A DNA stretch of 33,591 nt, from assembly GCA_022565075.1 (NCBI GenBank), contig JADFKG010000001.1:1-33591 (forward strand), read 5' to 3'. A model generated the notes under the pieces. It saw nothing but the letters and a program-made list of their open reading frames with translations. It was not told where the DNA came from and ran no database searches. The position numbers and the translations under genes were made by a program. The DNA is from Chloroflexota bacterium (GTDB lineage Bacteria; Chloroflexota; Dehalococcoidia; SM23-28-2; RBG-16-64-32). Positions 7,178-15,828 of this stretch are shown piece by piece. How positions within the stretch are numbered: position 1 is the first letter of the stretch; each line of letters begins with the position of its first letter.

Positions 7178-9871
7178 ATGAGCACCGAACAGATGAAGGA
7201 CATGCCCAAGGCGTACGACCCGAAGGAGGTCGAGGCGCCGCTGTATCAGATGTGGATGGACAAGGGCTACTTCAAGCCCCGCATCGATCCAGACAAGACG
7301 CCGTTCTGCATCATCATGCCGCCGCCGAACGTGACCGGCGAACTGCACCTGGGCCACGCGCTGACGGCGACGATCGAAGACCTGCTGATCCGCTGGCACC
7401 GCATGATGGGCGATGAGGCGCTCTGGGTGCCGGGCGTCGACCACGCCGGCATCGCCACGCAGAACGTCGTCGAGCGCGAGATCGCCAAGGAAGGCGTCAG
7501 CCGTCACGACCTGGGCCGCGAGAAGTTCGTGGAGCGCGTCTGGGAGTGGGTTGGCCGGGTGCGCAGCCGCATCGTCGTGCAGCACATGCGCCTGGGCGTC
7601 TCCTGCGACTGGGACCGCGAGGTCTTCACGATGGACGAAGGGCCGCAGCTGGCCGTCCGCACGACGTTCAAGCACCTCTTCGACGACGGCCTGATCTACC
7701 GCGGCGAGCGCATCACGAACTGGTGCCCGCGCTGCACGACGGCGCTCTCCGACCTCGAAGTCGACCACCGCGAGACGCAGGGCAGCCTCTGGTACGTCAA
7801 GTACCCGCTCCTGGACGACGACGGCAACCCGAGCGACGAGTTCGTCCGCGTGGCCACGACGCGCCCGGAGACGATCGTCGGCGACACGGCGGTCGCGGTG
7901 AACCCGGAGGACGACCGCTGGAAGGGGCTGATCGGCCGCACGGCGCTACTCCCGATCATCGAGCGGCCGATCCCGATCATCGGCGACGAGGCCGTCGAGC
8001 CGGAGTTTGGAACGGGCGCGGTCAAGGTGACGCCGGGACACGACCCGATGGACTTCGAGATCGGCGGCCGCCACGACCTGCCCGTCATCGTCGCCATGGA
8101 CGACGAGGCGAAGATGAACGAGAACGCCGGGCCCTACAACGGCATCGACCGCTTCGAGACGCGCGAGCTGATCGTCGCGGACCTGGAGAAGCTGGGGCTC
8201 CTCGAGAAGAGAGAGGATCACATGTCGTCGGTCGGGCACTGCTCCCGCTGCGACACGATCGTCGAGCCGATCGTCAGCAAGCAGTGGTTCGTGAAGACGG
8301 CGCCCCTGGCGAAGCCGGCGATCGAAGCCGTCAAGGACGGCCGCATCGAGATCATCCCCAGGCGCTTCGAGGGCGTGTACATGCACTGGATGGAGAACAT
8401 CCGCGACTGGTGCATCAGCCGGCAGCTCTGGTGGGGTCACCGCATCCCCGTCTGGTACTGCAAGGCGGCCGGCTGTGATGAGATGTTCTCCTCGATCGAA
8501 GACGCCACGGAGTGTCCGAAGTGCGGCTCGCACGACGTGGAGCAGGACCCGGACGTGCTCGACACGTGGTTCTCGTCCGCGCTCTGGCCGCACTCCACCC
8601 TCGGCTGGCCGGAAGATACGGACGAGCTACGCTACTGGTATCCGACGTCCGTGCTGGAGACAGGCTACGACATCCTTTTCTTCTGGGTGGCGCGGATGAT
8701 CATGACCGGCCTCTACAACACCGGCGAAGTGCCGTTCCGCCACGTCTATCTGCACGGCCTGATCCGCGACGAGAAGGGCGACAAGATGACGAAGAGCCGC
8801 GGCAACGTCGTCGACCCGCTGGAGATCATTGACAAGTACGGCACCGACGCCGTGCGCTTCACGATGGCCACCGGCGGCGCCCCCGGCAACGACTTCCGCC
8901 TCTTCGACGAGAAGCTGGAAGGCGGCCGCAACTTCGCGAACAAGATCTGGAACGCCGCCCGCTACTTCGTGCAGAGCGCCGGCGAAGAGCGCGTGCAGCT
9001 CCCGGACGCCGCGACGCTGGCCTCAGCGGCGGCGCGCTCCGGCTGGCCGCTGGAAGACCGCTGGATCGTCTCGCGAACGCTGTCCGTTTCGCGGCAGGTC
9101 AACCGGCTGCTCGCCGACTTCCAGGTGAACGAGGCGGGGCGGCTGCTGTACGACTTCTTCTGGAGCGAGTACGCGGACTGGTACGTGGAGATGGCGAAGG
9201 TCCGCCTCAAGACCGGCGACAGATCACCGCTGCCGGTTCTCGCCTACACCCTGCAGACGAGCCTGCGCCTCCTCCATCCGATGATGCCGTTCGTCACCGA
9301 GGCGATCTGGCAGCACCTGCGCAACCACATCGACGGCCTCGAAGAGGCGCTAATCGTCGCCAAGTTCCCCACCGGTGATGGCGAGGCCGACACGGACGCC
9401 GAGGAGAAGACCGAACTCGTGATGGACGTCGTCCGGGCGATCCGCAACATTCGCGCCGAACGCGGCGTCGACGCCGGCCGCTTCATCGAAGCCTACATCG
9501 CCTCGAACGGCACCGATCCGACGCTCGAACAGGCGCGGCCCATCGTCGAGACGCTGGCTCGCGTGCGGCCGCTGCACCTCGTGCCGGACGCGAGTGCCGC
9601 GCCCAAGGAAGGCGTCGCCTCGGCTGTTCTCGCGAAGGCGCTGGTCGTCGTCCCCCTGGCCGGCCTGATCGACGCCGACGCCGAGCGCGCGAAGCTGTCG
9701 AAACAGCTGACCGAGGCCGAGGGAGAGATCAAGCGCCTGGAAGGCAAGCTCGCGAACGAGCAGTTCCGCTCCAAAGCGCCCGCAGATGTCGTCGCCAAGG
9801 AGCAGGAGAGGCTCGCCACGGCCGAATCGCGCGTGGAAGGCCTGCAAGGACGCCTCGCGGAGCTAGGATAG
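7178..9871 (+). CDS. valS: Valine--tRNA ligase
   Basis: Class I aminoacyl-tRNA synthetase charging tRNA-Val, 897 residues (usual 860-950). The HIGH signature appears as HLGH at residues 57-60 after PPPNVTGE, and the KMSKS signature as KMTKS from Lys536 (DKMTKSRGNVVDPL). The editing domain lies between them (ATTRPETIVGDTAVAVNP), with cysteine pairs in WCPRC, CSRC and CPKC that may bind zinc. The C-terminal coiled-coil arm is visible from about residue 830 (LSKQLTEAEGEIKRLEGKL). The frame is open to 7088, but ATG 7178 follows the promoter and matches family N-termini. It lies about 1.2 kb from the atypical GAC tRNA, on the same strand. Confidence 0.97.
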   Translation: MSTEQMKDMPKAYDPKEVEAPLYQMWMDKGYFKPRIDPDKTPFCIIMPPPNVTGELHLGHALTATIEDLLIRWHRMMGDEALWVPGVDHAGIATQNVVEREIAKEGVSRHDLGREKFVERVWEWVGRVRSRIVVQHMRLGVSCDWDREVFTMDEGPQLAVRTTFKHLFDDGLIYRGERITNWCPRCTTALSDLEVDHRETQGSLWYVKYPLLDDDGNPSDEFVRVATTRPETIVGDTAVAVNPEDDRWKGLIGRTALLPIIERPIPIIGDEAVEPEFGTGAVKVTPGHDPMDFEIGGRHDLPVIVAMDDEAKMNENAGPYNGIDRFETRELIVADLEKLGLLEKREDHMSSVGHCSRCDTIVEPIVSKQWFVKTAPLAKPAIEAVKDGRIEIIPRRFEGVYMHWMENIRDWCISRQLWWGHRIPVWYCKAAGCDEMFSSIEDATECPKCGSHDVEQDPDVLDTWFSSALWPHSTLGWPEDTDELRYWYPTSVLETGYDILFFWVARMIMTGLYNTGEVPFRHVYLHGLIRDEKGDKMTKSRGNVVDPLEIIDKYGTDAVRFTMATGGAPGNDFRLFDEKLEGGRNFANKIWNAARYFVQSAGEERVQLPDAATLASAAARSGWPLEDRWIVSRTLSVSRQVNRLLADFQVNEAGRLLYDFFWSEYADWYVEMAKVRLKTGDRSPLPVLAYTLQTSLRLLHPMMPFVTEAIWQHLRNHIDGLEEALIVAKFPTGDGEADTDAEEKTELVMDVVRAIRNIRAERGVDAGRFIEAYIASNGTDPTLEQARPIVETLARVRPLHLVPDASAAPKEGVASAVLAKALVVVPLAGLIDADAERAKLSKQLTEAEGEIKRLEGKLANEQFRSKAPADVVAKEQERLATAESRVEGLQGRLAELG

Positions 9872-10015
9872 GCAACGATGATCATGGTAAAAGCGCCGGG
9901 TAGTCGCCCCTAACCCGACGCCAATCAGCCCCTCGACACTCACATATACGAGTGCTAGCCTAGATTGTGGCGAATAGCACAAAGTAGGACTAGCAGTGGG
10001 AGGACGCCGCCCCTT
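9872..10015 (+). other. Intergenic region before the nuo operon
   Basis: 144 bp with no gene. It holds an imperfect hairpin at 9893-9921 (GCG-C-CGGGT pairing with ACCCG-A-CGC), without a T-run, that may end valS transcription. A candidate promoter is TCGACA (9933-9938), 17 bp, TAGCCT (9956-9961); the -10 is weak. GGGAGG at 9998-10003 is the likely ribosome-binding site of nuoA. Confidence 0.35.
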
Positions 10016-10384
10016 TTGACAAGCGAAGTTTTCAACGTCTATATCGCCGTCCTTATCGCCACGATCTTCGGCTTCGTGCTCGTCGGCTCAGCCCTCATCG
10101 GCAACCTTTTCCTCTCGCCGCGCCAGAAGAGCGCGCACAAAGGCGTCACCTACGAATGCGGCATGCTCCCTATCGGCCGCTCGCGGGCGCAGCTGCACTT
10201 TCGCTACTACTTGTTCGCCATCCTCTTCCTGATCTTCGACATCGAGGCCGTGTTCCTCTTCCCGTGGGCGGTCTCTTTCGTCGAGATTGGTGAGCAAGCC
10301 TTCTACGAGATGCTCGTGTTCATCGGCATTCTCGCTTTTGGGCTCCTCTACGCATGGAAGAAGGGCGTCCTCAATTGGCGCTAG
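10016..10384 (+). CDS. nuoA: NADH-quinone oxidoreductase subunit A
   Basis: Small membrane subunit of complex I, 122 residues from this start (family about 115-150). Three hydrophobic segments are visible: VYIAVLIATIFGFVLVGSAL, YYLFAILFLIFDIEAVFLFP and a C-terminal one ending WKKGVLNW. The conserved YECGMLPIG and FDIEAVFLFPW are present. There is no ATG near the N-terminus: the frame extends to TTG 9965, but TTG 10016 gives a normal length and follows GGGAGG, although 12 nt away, a long spacing. First gene of nuoABCDHIJKLMN; 10 bp separate it from nuoB. Confidence 0.88.
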   Translation: MTSEVFNVYIAVLIATIFGFVLVGSALIGNLFLSPRQKSAHKGVTYECGMLPIGRSRAQLHFRYYLFAILFLIFDIEAVFLFPWAVSFVEIGEQAFYEMLVFIGILAFGLLYAWKKGVLNWR

Positions 10385-10394
10385 GAGAATCGCG

Positions 10395-11015
10395 ATGACC
10401 GACAAGCCAGAGATCGAAGTCTACGAGGTCCGCGACGACCCGCAGCTCAGCCGCTCGGACATCATATCGGGTGCTCTGCGTCGCGACGTCAAGAGCCTTG
10501 AACCAACGCCGGCCGATCCGACGCAGGGCAACGCCATGTACCGCCAGATCCTGCCCGGCATCATGCAGATGCCGGCCGACTGGCTGATCGCCTGGGGACG
10601 CAAGTCGTCGCTGTGGCCGCTGACGTTCGGCCTCGCCTGTTGCGCCATCGAGATGATCTCGACGTTCATGGCGCGCCACGACCTGGACCGCTTCGGCATC
10701 GTGCCCTGGCCCTCGCCGCGACAGGCGGACGTGATGATCGTCTCCGGCACCGTGACCAAGAAGATGGCACCCGCCGTCAAGCTGCTTTACGAACAGATGC
10801 CGAGCCCGAAGTGGGTGATCAGCATGGGAGCGTGCGCGACGAACGGCGGGCCCTATACCCGCTATGACCGCGTGCTGCAGGGCGTGGACAAGATCATCCC
10901 GGTGGACGTCTACGTGCCGGGCTGCCCTCCCCGCCCGGAAGCGCTGATGGACGCCTTCATGGCGCTGCAGAAGAAGATCATGGAAGAACGCGGCAAGATC
11001 GGCCGGAAGTCGTGA
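10395..11015 (+). CDS. nuoB: NADH-quinone oxidoreductase subunit B (N2 cluster subunit)
   Basis: Peripheral-arm subunit that carries the terminal Fe-S cluster N2 next to the quinone site. The 206 residues have the four ligands: Cys82-Cys83 in GLACCAIEM, Cys147 in SMGACATNGG and Cys177 in VPGCPPRPEA. The first 45 residues form a charged extension longer than the minimal family form. ATG 10395 is preceded by AGGAG. The stop TGA overlaps the GTG start of nuoC (GTGA, 11012-11015), indicating coupled translation. Confidence 0.97.
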   Translation: MTDKPEIEVYEVRDDPQLSRSDIISGALRRDVKSLEPTPADPTQGNAMYRQILPGIMQMPADWLIAWGRKSSLWPLTFGLACCAIEMISTFMARHDLDRFGIVPWPSPRQADVMIVSGTVTKKMAPAVKLLYEQMPSPKWVISMGACATNGGPYTRYDRVLQGVDKIIPVDVYVPGCPPRPEALMDAFMALQKKIMEERGKIGRKS

Positions 11016-12097
11016 CGTCCAACGGATCCGCAGGACAACAGGCCGTACAGGAGGCACCGCCAGAGCCCGGGCCGCTGGCCAGGCTTCTGCAGGAGCTTCT
11101 TCCCGGCGTCGGCTTCGCGATAACGGAGACGCCGCTCGACGAAACCGTCACCATCAGCCGCGACGACTTCTCAAGGGTGATGGAGACGCTCAAGGGTCAT
11201 GAGCGCTTGCGCTTCGACTACCTCCGCTGCCTCTCGGGCGTCGACTACCTGACGGAGCTGGAGACCGTATACCACTTCTATTCGTTCGAGCACGGGCACA
11301 AGCTCGCCGTGAAGGTGCGCTGCCCGTACGAAGACCCGCACGTACCCACGGTGAGCCACCTGTGGACCACCGCCAACTGGCATGAGCGCGAGACGCACGA
11401 GATGTACGGCATCGTCTTCGACGGGCACCCGGACCTGCGCCCACTGCTCACGGAAGAAGGCCTGGGATACTACCCCCTGCGCAAGAGCCACCCGCTGGCC
11501 GACATCGAGGAGTGGCAGGAAGGTTACCTGAAAGCGATCGACGAAGCGAAGCGGCAGGCGGCGGCGTCAAGCGGCGAAGCTCCGCCGCCGATGTCCAAGG
11601 TGGAGATCGCGCAGGCCAAAGGGAAGTTGATGAAGGAAGCGCGCGACAAGGCCCGCGCCGATGGCCTGTCGCCGGAAGACGAGAAGGCGGCGGTGCGCGC
11701 CGCGATCGAAAAGTTCAACGAAGACCTCAAGTCGGGACAGGCGGGCGCCGGCGCTGCGGCTCCACCGCCCATGTCGAAGGTCGAACTGGCGCAGGCCAAG
11801 GCCAAGGTGATCACCAAGGCCCGCAACGAAGCCCGCGCCAAGGGCATGTCCACCGAAGACGAGAAGAAGTTCGTGGCCGAGGCGCTGAAGAAGTTCTCGG
11901 CGGAGCAGGCTGCAGGCGGCGCCCCCGCGGCGGCGGCCCCGAAGAAGGAGCTGTCGAAAGTCGAACTGGCGCAGGCCAAGGCCAAGGTGATCACCAAGGC
12001 CCGCAACGAAGCCCGCGCCAAAGGCATGTCTACCGAAGACGAGAAGAAGTTCGTAGCCGAGGCGCTGAAGAAGTTCTCGGCGGAGCAGGCGAGCTAG
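11012..12097 (+). CDS. nuoC: NADH-quinone oxidoreductase subunit C with repeat-rich C-terminal extension
   Basis: Residues about 20-175 are a normal 30-kDa subunit of complex I: the GVDYLTELETVYHFYS strand region and the signature HERETHEMYGIVFDGHPDLR are present, ending with YYPLRKSHPL. Usual family length is 150-220 residues, but this protein has 361. From residue 194 it carries two full 60-residue repeats and a third of 48 residues, each with SKVE(I/L)AQAK, ARxxARAxG and (S/T)xEDEKxxVxxA(I/L)xKF, joined by Ala/Pro/Gly linkers. The repeats are rich in Lys and Arg, with predicted helix-turn-helix character (inference). GTG start overlapping nuoB; nuoD begins 2 bp after the stop. The tail is in frame and uses the same codon style, so it is a real part of the gene. 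Confidence 0.95.
   Translation: MTSNGSAGQQAVQEAPPEPGPLARLLQELLPGVGFAITETPLDETVTISRDDFSRVMETLKGHERLRFDYLRCLSGVDYLTELETVYHFYSFEHGHKLAVKVRCPYEDPHVPTVSHLWTTANWHERETHEMYGIVFDGHPDLRPLLTEEGLGYYPLRKSHPLADIEEWQEGYLKAIDEAKRQAAASSGEAPPPMSKVEIAQAKGKLMKEARDKARADGLSPEDEKAAVRAAIEKFNEDLKSGQAGAGAAAPPPMSKVELAQAKAKVITKARNEARAKGMSTEDEKKFVAEALKKFSAEQAAGGAPAAAAPKKELSKVELAQAKAKVITKARNEARAKGMSTEDEKKFVAEALKKFSAEQAS
11591..12094 (+). repeat. 180-bp tandem coding repeat in nuoC (2.8 copies)
   Basis: Units begin at 11591, 11771 and 11951, each shifted by exactly 180 bp. Units 2 and 3 are nearly identical over about 140 bp, with only a handful of mostly silent differences, whereas unit 1 is diverged. This points to an old duplication followed by a more recent duplication or gene conversion. 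Confidence 0.9.
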
Positions 12098-12099
12098 CG

Positions 12100-13239
12100 A
12101 TGGCCACGACCGACTACACGATCCCGGGCGAGCCCGACCTCGAGACGATCGATATCAACATCAACGTCGGGCCGCAGCACCCGGCCACGCACGGCGTCTT
12201 TCGCATGGTGCTGACGGTCGACGGCGAGCTCGTGACTGACGTCGACCCCGTCATCGGCTACATGCACCGCGGCAACGAAAAGCTGCCCGAGAACTGCGAC
12301 TACCGCCAGGTGATCGGCTACCACGACCGCACGGACTACCTGGCGCAGTTCAACACCGAGCATTGCTTCGTCGAAGCCGTCGAGAAGCTCACTGGCATCA
12401 CGCCAACGGAGCGCTCGCAGTACATCAGGGTGATTCTGGCGGAGTTGAACCGCATCACGAGCCATCTGATGTTCTTCGGCGCCTTCAGCACGGATGTCGG
12501 CATCTTCGGGACGGCGTTCATGTACGCCTTCCGGGACCGGGAGTACGTGCAGGACTTCTTCGAAGAGATCACCGGCGAGCGGTTGATGTACAACTACTTC
12601 CGCCCCGGCGGCCTCGCCTGGGACGTTCCGGACAACTTCCGTGAGCGCTGCACGCAGATCATCGGTCAGATCAACAGCGGCCTGAAGGACCTGGAGGGCC
12701 TGCTGGTCGACAACGAGATCGTGCTGACGCGCTGCCGCGGCCTGAGCCGCGTGAGCATCGAAGATGCGATCAACTGGGGTCTCAGCGGCCCGCTCCTCCG
12801 CGCTACCGGCCTCGAGTACGACCTGCGGAAGGCCGAGCCGTACTCGATCTACGACCGTTTCCAGTTCGATATCCCGACCGGCGAGAACGGCGACGTCTAC
12901 GACCGTTTACTCGTCCGCTTCGAGGAGATGCGGCAGTCAGTGCGCATCGTCGAGCAGGCGCTGGCGGACATGCCGGACGGCCCGATCATGGCGGAGGGCA
13001 TGAAGCGCACGCTCCGGGTGCCGGAGGGCGAGATCTACATGCGCGTGGAAGGCCCTCGCGGCGAGTACGGTGTCTACATCGTCGCCACCGGCACCGACAA
13101 GCCCTACCGCCACAAGGTGCGGGGGGCCTCGTTCAGCAACCTCTCAGCGCTGCGGGCGATGTCTGTCGGCAACTACCTCTCAGACGTGATCATCATCCTC
13201 GGCTCGATCGACATCGTCCTCTGTGAGGTCGACCGCTAG
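12100..13239 (+). CDS. nuoD: NADH-quinone oxidoreductase subunit D
   Basis: 49-kDa subunit that forms the quinone pocket with NuoB, related to the large subunit of NiFe hydrogenases. From ATG 12100 it is 379 residues. Family features: INVGPQHPATHGVFR near the N-terminus, IGYMHRGNEKL, the NRITSHLMFFGAF helix, and the C-terminal end DIVLCEVDR. The open frame runs upstream through the nuoC repeats in another frame, which is not coding for this protein; ATG 12100 starts MATTDYTIPGEPDLETIDIN and is preferred. The stop shares one base with the GTG of nuoH. Confidence 0.97.
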   Translation: MATTDYTIPGEPDLETIDININVGPQHPATHGVFRMVLTVDGELVTDVDPVIGYMHRGNEKLPENCDYRQVIGYHDRTDYLAQFNTEHCFVEAVEKLTGITPTERSQYIRVILAELNRITSHLMFFGAFSTDVGIFGTAFMYAFRDREYVQDFFEEITGERLMYNYFRPGGLAWDVPDNFRERCTQIIGQINSGLKDLEGLLVDNEIVLTRCRGLSRVSIEDAINWGLSGPLLRATGLEYDLRKAEPYSIYDRFQFDIPTGENGDVYDRLLVRFEEMRQSVRIVEQALADMPDGPIMAEGMKRTLRVPEGEIYMRVEGPRGEYGVYIVATGTDKPYRHKVRGASFSNLSALRAMSVGNYLSDVIIILGSIDIVLCEVDR

Positions 13240-14357
13240 TGTTCCTCCTTGCGGATAACGTTTGGCTCGACGCCTTCCTGCGGATGGCGATCGTCGCCGT
13301 ACTCGTGCCCGTCGGCGTGATCCTGCTGACCTGGGTGGAGCGCAAGGTCATCGGCCGCCTGCAGCAGCGGCTGGGGCCGATGCACGTCGGCCCGTACGGC
13401 CTGCTCCAGGGCCTCGCCGACACGATCAAGCTGATGACGAAAGAAGACGTGCGCCCCGACAGCGCTGACCGGCCGACCTTCGAGCTGGCCGTGTTCGTCA
13501 TCGTTGTGCCCGTCTTCATGGCCGCCGTGGCCATCCCCTTTACGTCTGACATCTTCGTGCGCAACATGGCGCTCGGCCTTTTCTACTTCCTCGCGGTGTC
13601 CAGCCTCGGCATCGTCGGTTTCGTGATGGCCGGCTGGGGCTCCGACAACAAGTACGCGCTTCTGGGCGGCGTGCGCGCCGGCGCACAGCTCATCAGCTAC
13701 GAGATCCCGCTGATCCTGTCCGCAGTCGCGGTCGCCATGCTGGGCCAGAGCCTCAGCCTCTACACTCTCGTGGAGCTGCAGGACAACACACCGTTTATCG
13801 CCTACCAACCGCTGGCGTTCGTCATCTTCGTGATCGCCGGCCTGGCGGAGCTTTACCGGCAGCCTTTCGACATACCGGTCGCCGAGTCGGAAGTCGTCGG
13901 CGGCCCGACCGTCGAGTATTCGGGCATCCGCTGGTCGATGTTTCAGATGGCAGAGTTCGTGAGCCTCGTCCTGATCTCGGCGTTGGCTTCGCTGATCTTC
14001 CTGGGCGGCTGGATCTGGCCGTTTAGCGCGGACAACGCCACGTGGCTACAGATCGCCCTCATGGCCACCAAGACATCAGCCTTCATCCTATTCTTCATGT
14101 GGATGCGCGTGACTGTGCCCCGGCTGCGCATCGACCAGCTGATGGCGCTGTGCTGGCAAATCCTGTTGCCCTTCGCCTTCCTGCAAATCATAATCAACGG
14201 GCTGGTGCTGGTTTACGATTGGCCGACCTGGACGCTGACGATACTCTCCGGCGCCGCCACGATCGCCATGGGAACGCTGATCTATTATGTCTCGCGCCGC
14301 TCAGGCGTCCTCTACCAGACGTCCGGCGCGGCCCAACGGGTGGGAAGTGTGCTCTAA
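13239..14357 (+). CDS. nuoH: NADH-quinone oxidoreductase subunit H
   Basis: Membrane subunit at the junction of the two arms, 372 residues with about eight hydrophobic segments. The first cytoplasmic loop WVERKVIGRLQQRLGPMHVG and the GLLQGLADTIKLMTKED quinone-tunnel segment are clear, as is PFDIPVAESEVVGGPTVEYS. The usual AETNR before PFD reads AELYRQ here. Start is GTG 13239, overlapping the nuoD stop by one base. The stop TAA shares its last base with the ATG of nuoI. Confidence 0.97.
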   Translation: MFLLADNVWLDAFLRMAIVAVLVPVGVILLTWVERKVIGRLQQRLGPMHVGPYGLLQGLADTIKLMTKEDVRPDSADRPTFELAVFVIVVPVFMAAVAIPFTSDIFVRNMALGLFYFLAVSSLGIVGFVMAGWGSDNKYALLGGVRAGAQLISYEIPLILSAVAVAMLGQSLSLYTLVELQDNTPFIAYQPLAFVIFVIAGLAELYRQPFDIPVAESEVVGGPTVEYSGIRWSMFQMAEFVSLVLISALASLIFLGGWIWPFSADNATWLQIALMATKTSAFILFFMWMRVTVPRLRIDQLMALCWQILLPFAFLQIIINGLVLVYDWPTWTLTILSGAATIAMGTLIYYVSRRSGVLYQTSGAAQRVGSVL

Positions 14358-14914
14358 TGCTGGGAATCCTCAAAGCGCTGAAAACGACGCTCCAGGCAGC
14401 CATGCGCAAGCCGGTCACCGTCCAGTATCCGAAGGAGAAGAAGGAGCTACCGCACCGCTCGCGCGGACTACCGGTGCTTCTCTGGGACTTCGATGTGGAC
14501 GAGCCGTTCTGCACCGGCTGCCAGGTCTGCGCCCGCGCCTGTCCCGTCGACTGCATCACCGTGACGATGAAGGACAACCCGAAGAAGGCCGCGGGCAAGA
14601 GCAAGCGCAAGAAGATCGTGGAGCACTTCATTCTCGACTACGCGCGCTGCATGCGCTGCGACATCTGCGTTGAGGTCTGCAACTTCGACGCGATCGTGAT
14701 GAACAACACCTGGGAAGGCGTCGAGCTTGCCACCTATGACCGCCAGAACCTGGTCCTGGACGCGGACGCCCTGCTCAAGCAGTCGCGCACGGGCCAGCTC
14801 AAGGATCCGTTCCGCGAGCCGATGGGCGTGGCGCACTCCGGTTGGTCACCAAAGGTTGAGGAAAAAGAAGAGGCGGAGGAGACCAAGGTGAGCGAGGAAG
14901 GCGGCGAGGGGTAA
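14357..14914 (+). CDS. nuoI: NADH-quinone oxidoreductase subunit I (2x[4Fe-4S])
   Basis: Ferredoxin-like subunit passing electrons along clusters N6a and N6b toward NuoB; 185 residues. Two ligand sets are visible: Cys52, 55, 58, 62 in CTGCQVCARACP and Cys98, 101, 104, 108 in CMRCDICVEVCN, where the usual proline after the last cysteine is Asn. A Lys-rich insert (NPKKAAGKSKRKK) separates them. The C-terminal 20 residues are strongly acidic (KVEEKEEAEETKVSEEGGEG), opposite in charge to the NuoC tail. ATG overlaps the nuoH stop (TAATG). In a complex lacking NuoEFG this subunit is a probable entry point for electrons from ferredoxin (inference). Confidence 0.96.
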   Translation: MLGILKALKTTLQAAMRKPVTVQYPKEKKELPHRSRGLPVLLWDFDVDEPFCTGCQVCARACPVDCITVTMKDNPKKAAGKSKRKKIVEHFILDYARCMRCDICVEVCNFDAIVMNNTWEGVELATYDRQNLVLDADALLKQSRTGQLKDPFREPMGVAHSGWSPKVEEKEEAEETKVSEEGGEG

Positions 14915-14945
14915 AACCACAGTTGGAATGTAACCGCACCTCCGT

Positions 14946-15443
14946 ATGACGTACGAAGAAGCGATCTTCTACGTTATCGCCGCAGTCACTGTCGCCGGCA
15001 GCCTCGGCGTCGTCACCGCCCGCAACGTCATCCACTCAGCGCTCTTCCTGATCCTGGCGCTGCTCGGCGTCGCTGCCGTCTACGTGCTGCTGGCTTCGGA
15101 GTTCCTGGCGATCGTCCAGGTGCTCGTCTACGGCGGCGCCGTCACTATCCTCATCCTCTTCGCGATGATGCTGACTCGCGTCCGCGACATCGGCGGTCCC
15201 ATCGACGGCCCGCAGCGACCGTTCGCGGCGCTGGCGGCGACGGTGTTCCTCGGCACCACGGTCCTGGCCGTCACTCAGACCGAATGGCGAGGCGACACGG
15301 ACGAGGCGACGGTCGTCACGATCAACGAGATCGGCGAGGCGCTGTTCACGACGTGGGCGATGCCCTTCGAGATCGCCTCGCTGGTGCTGATGGTCTCCCT
15401 CGTCGGCGCGATCGTCCTGGCGCGAGGGGAGGAGGGGGAATGA
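14946..15443 (+). CDS. nuoJ: NADH-quinone oxidoreductase subunit J
   Basis: Membrane subunit, 165 residues, with about five hydrophobic segments. The third, LAIVQVLVYGGAVTILILFAMM, holds the conserved VYxGA(V/I) pi-bulge helix implicated in conformational coupling. A loop at about residues 78-125 is polar. Its TGA overlaps the ATG of nuoK by 4 nt. Separated from nuoI by 31 bp. Confidence 0.95.
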   Translation: MTYEEAIFYVIAAVTVAGSLGVVTARNVIHSALFLILALLGVAAVYVLLASEFLAIVQVLVYGGAVTILILFAMMLTRVRDIGGPIDGPQRPFAALAATVFLGTTVLAVTQTEWRGDTDEATVVTINEIGEALFTTWAMPFEIASLVLMVSLVGAIVLARGEEGE

Positions 15444-15748
15444 TCCCGATCGACAACTTCCTCGTGCTTTCGGCGATCCTTTTCTCGCTCGGCATGTACG
15501 GAGTGCTGGCGCGCCGCAACGCCGTGCTCATCCTGATGAGCGTCGAGCTGATGCTGCAGGCCGTGGCGATCAACTTCGTCGCTTTCGCCGTCTACTTGTA
15601 CCCCGAGACGTTCACTGGGGTCATCTTCGCGATCTTCGTCATCGTCATCGCCGCGGCCGAGGTGGGCCTCGCACTGGCGATCATCCTGCGCCTGTTCCGC
15701 AACCGCCAGATAACCAACGTCGACGAAGCGGACTTGCTGAAGTGGTAG
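15440..15748 (+). CDS. nuoK: NADH-quinone oxidoreductase subunit K
   Basis: Membrane subunit of 102 residues with three transmembrane segments, the normal size. The proton-path glutamates appear as SVELMLQA (segment 2) and AAAEVGLALAI (segment 3). ATG 15440 follows a strong purine-rich ribosome-binding site (GGAGGAGGGGG) that lies inside the end of nuoJ. Confidence 0.96.
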   Translation: MIPIDNFLVLSAILFSLGMYGVLARRNAVLILMSVELMLQAVAINFVAFAVYLYPETFTGVIFAIFVIVIAAAEVGLALAIILRLFRNRQITNVDEADLLKW

Positions 15749-15822
15749 CGAGAAGAGACAGGGGCTCACGCCCCGCGCCTGCCACCTGTGGCCTGTCGCC
15801 TGTCCCGGGGGGCGGTGCCTAA
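15749..15822 (+). other. Structured spacer between nuoK and nuoL
   Basis: The largest internal gap of the operon. GGGGC-TCAC-GCCCC (15761-15774) forms a hairpin, and GACAGG near 15757 can pair with either of two CCTGTC copies near 15792-15806, so alternative folds are possible. It may tune read-through or translation of nuoL. GGGGGGCGG near 15807-15815 is the probable ribosome-binding site. Confidence 0.45.
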
Positions 15823-15828
15823 GTGGGT

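Noticed and set aside
10016..10045. TTGACA-18-TATATC promoter inside nuoA
   Set aside because: It matches a promoter by sequence but lies on the first codons of nuoA; the conserved protein begins there, so it is more likely chance.
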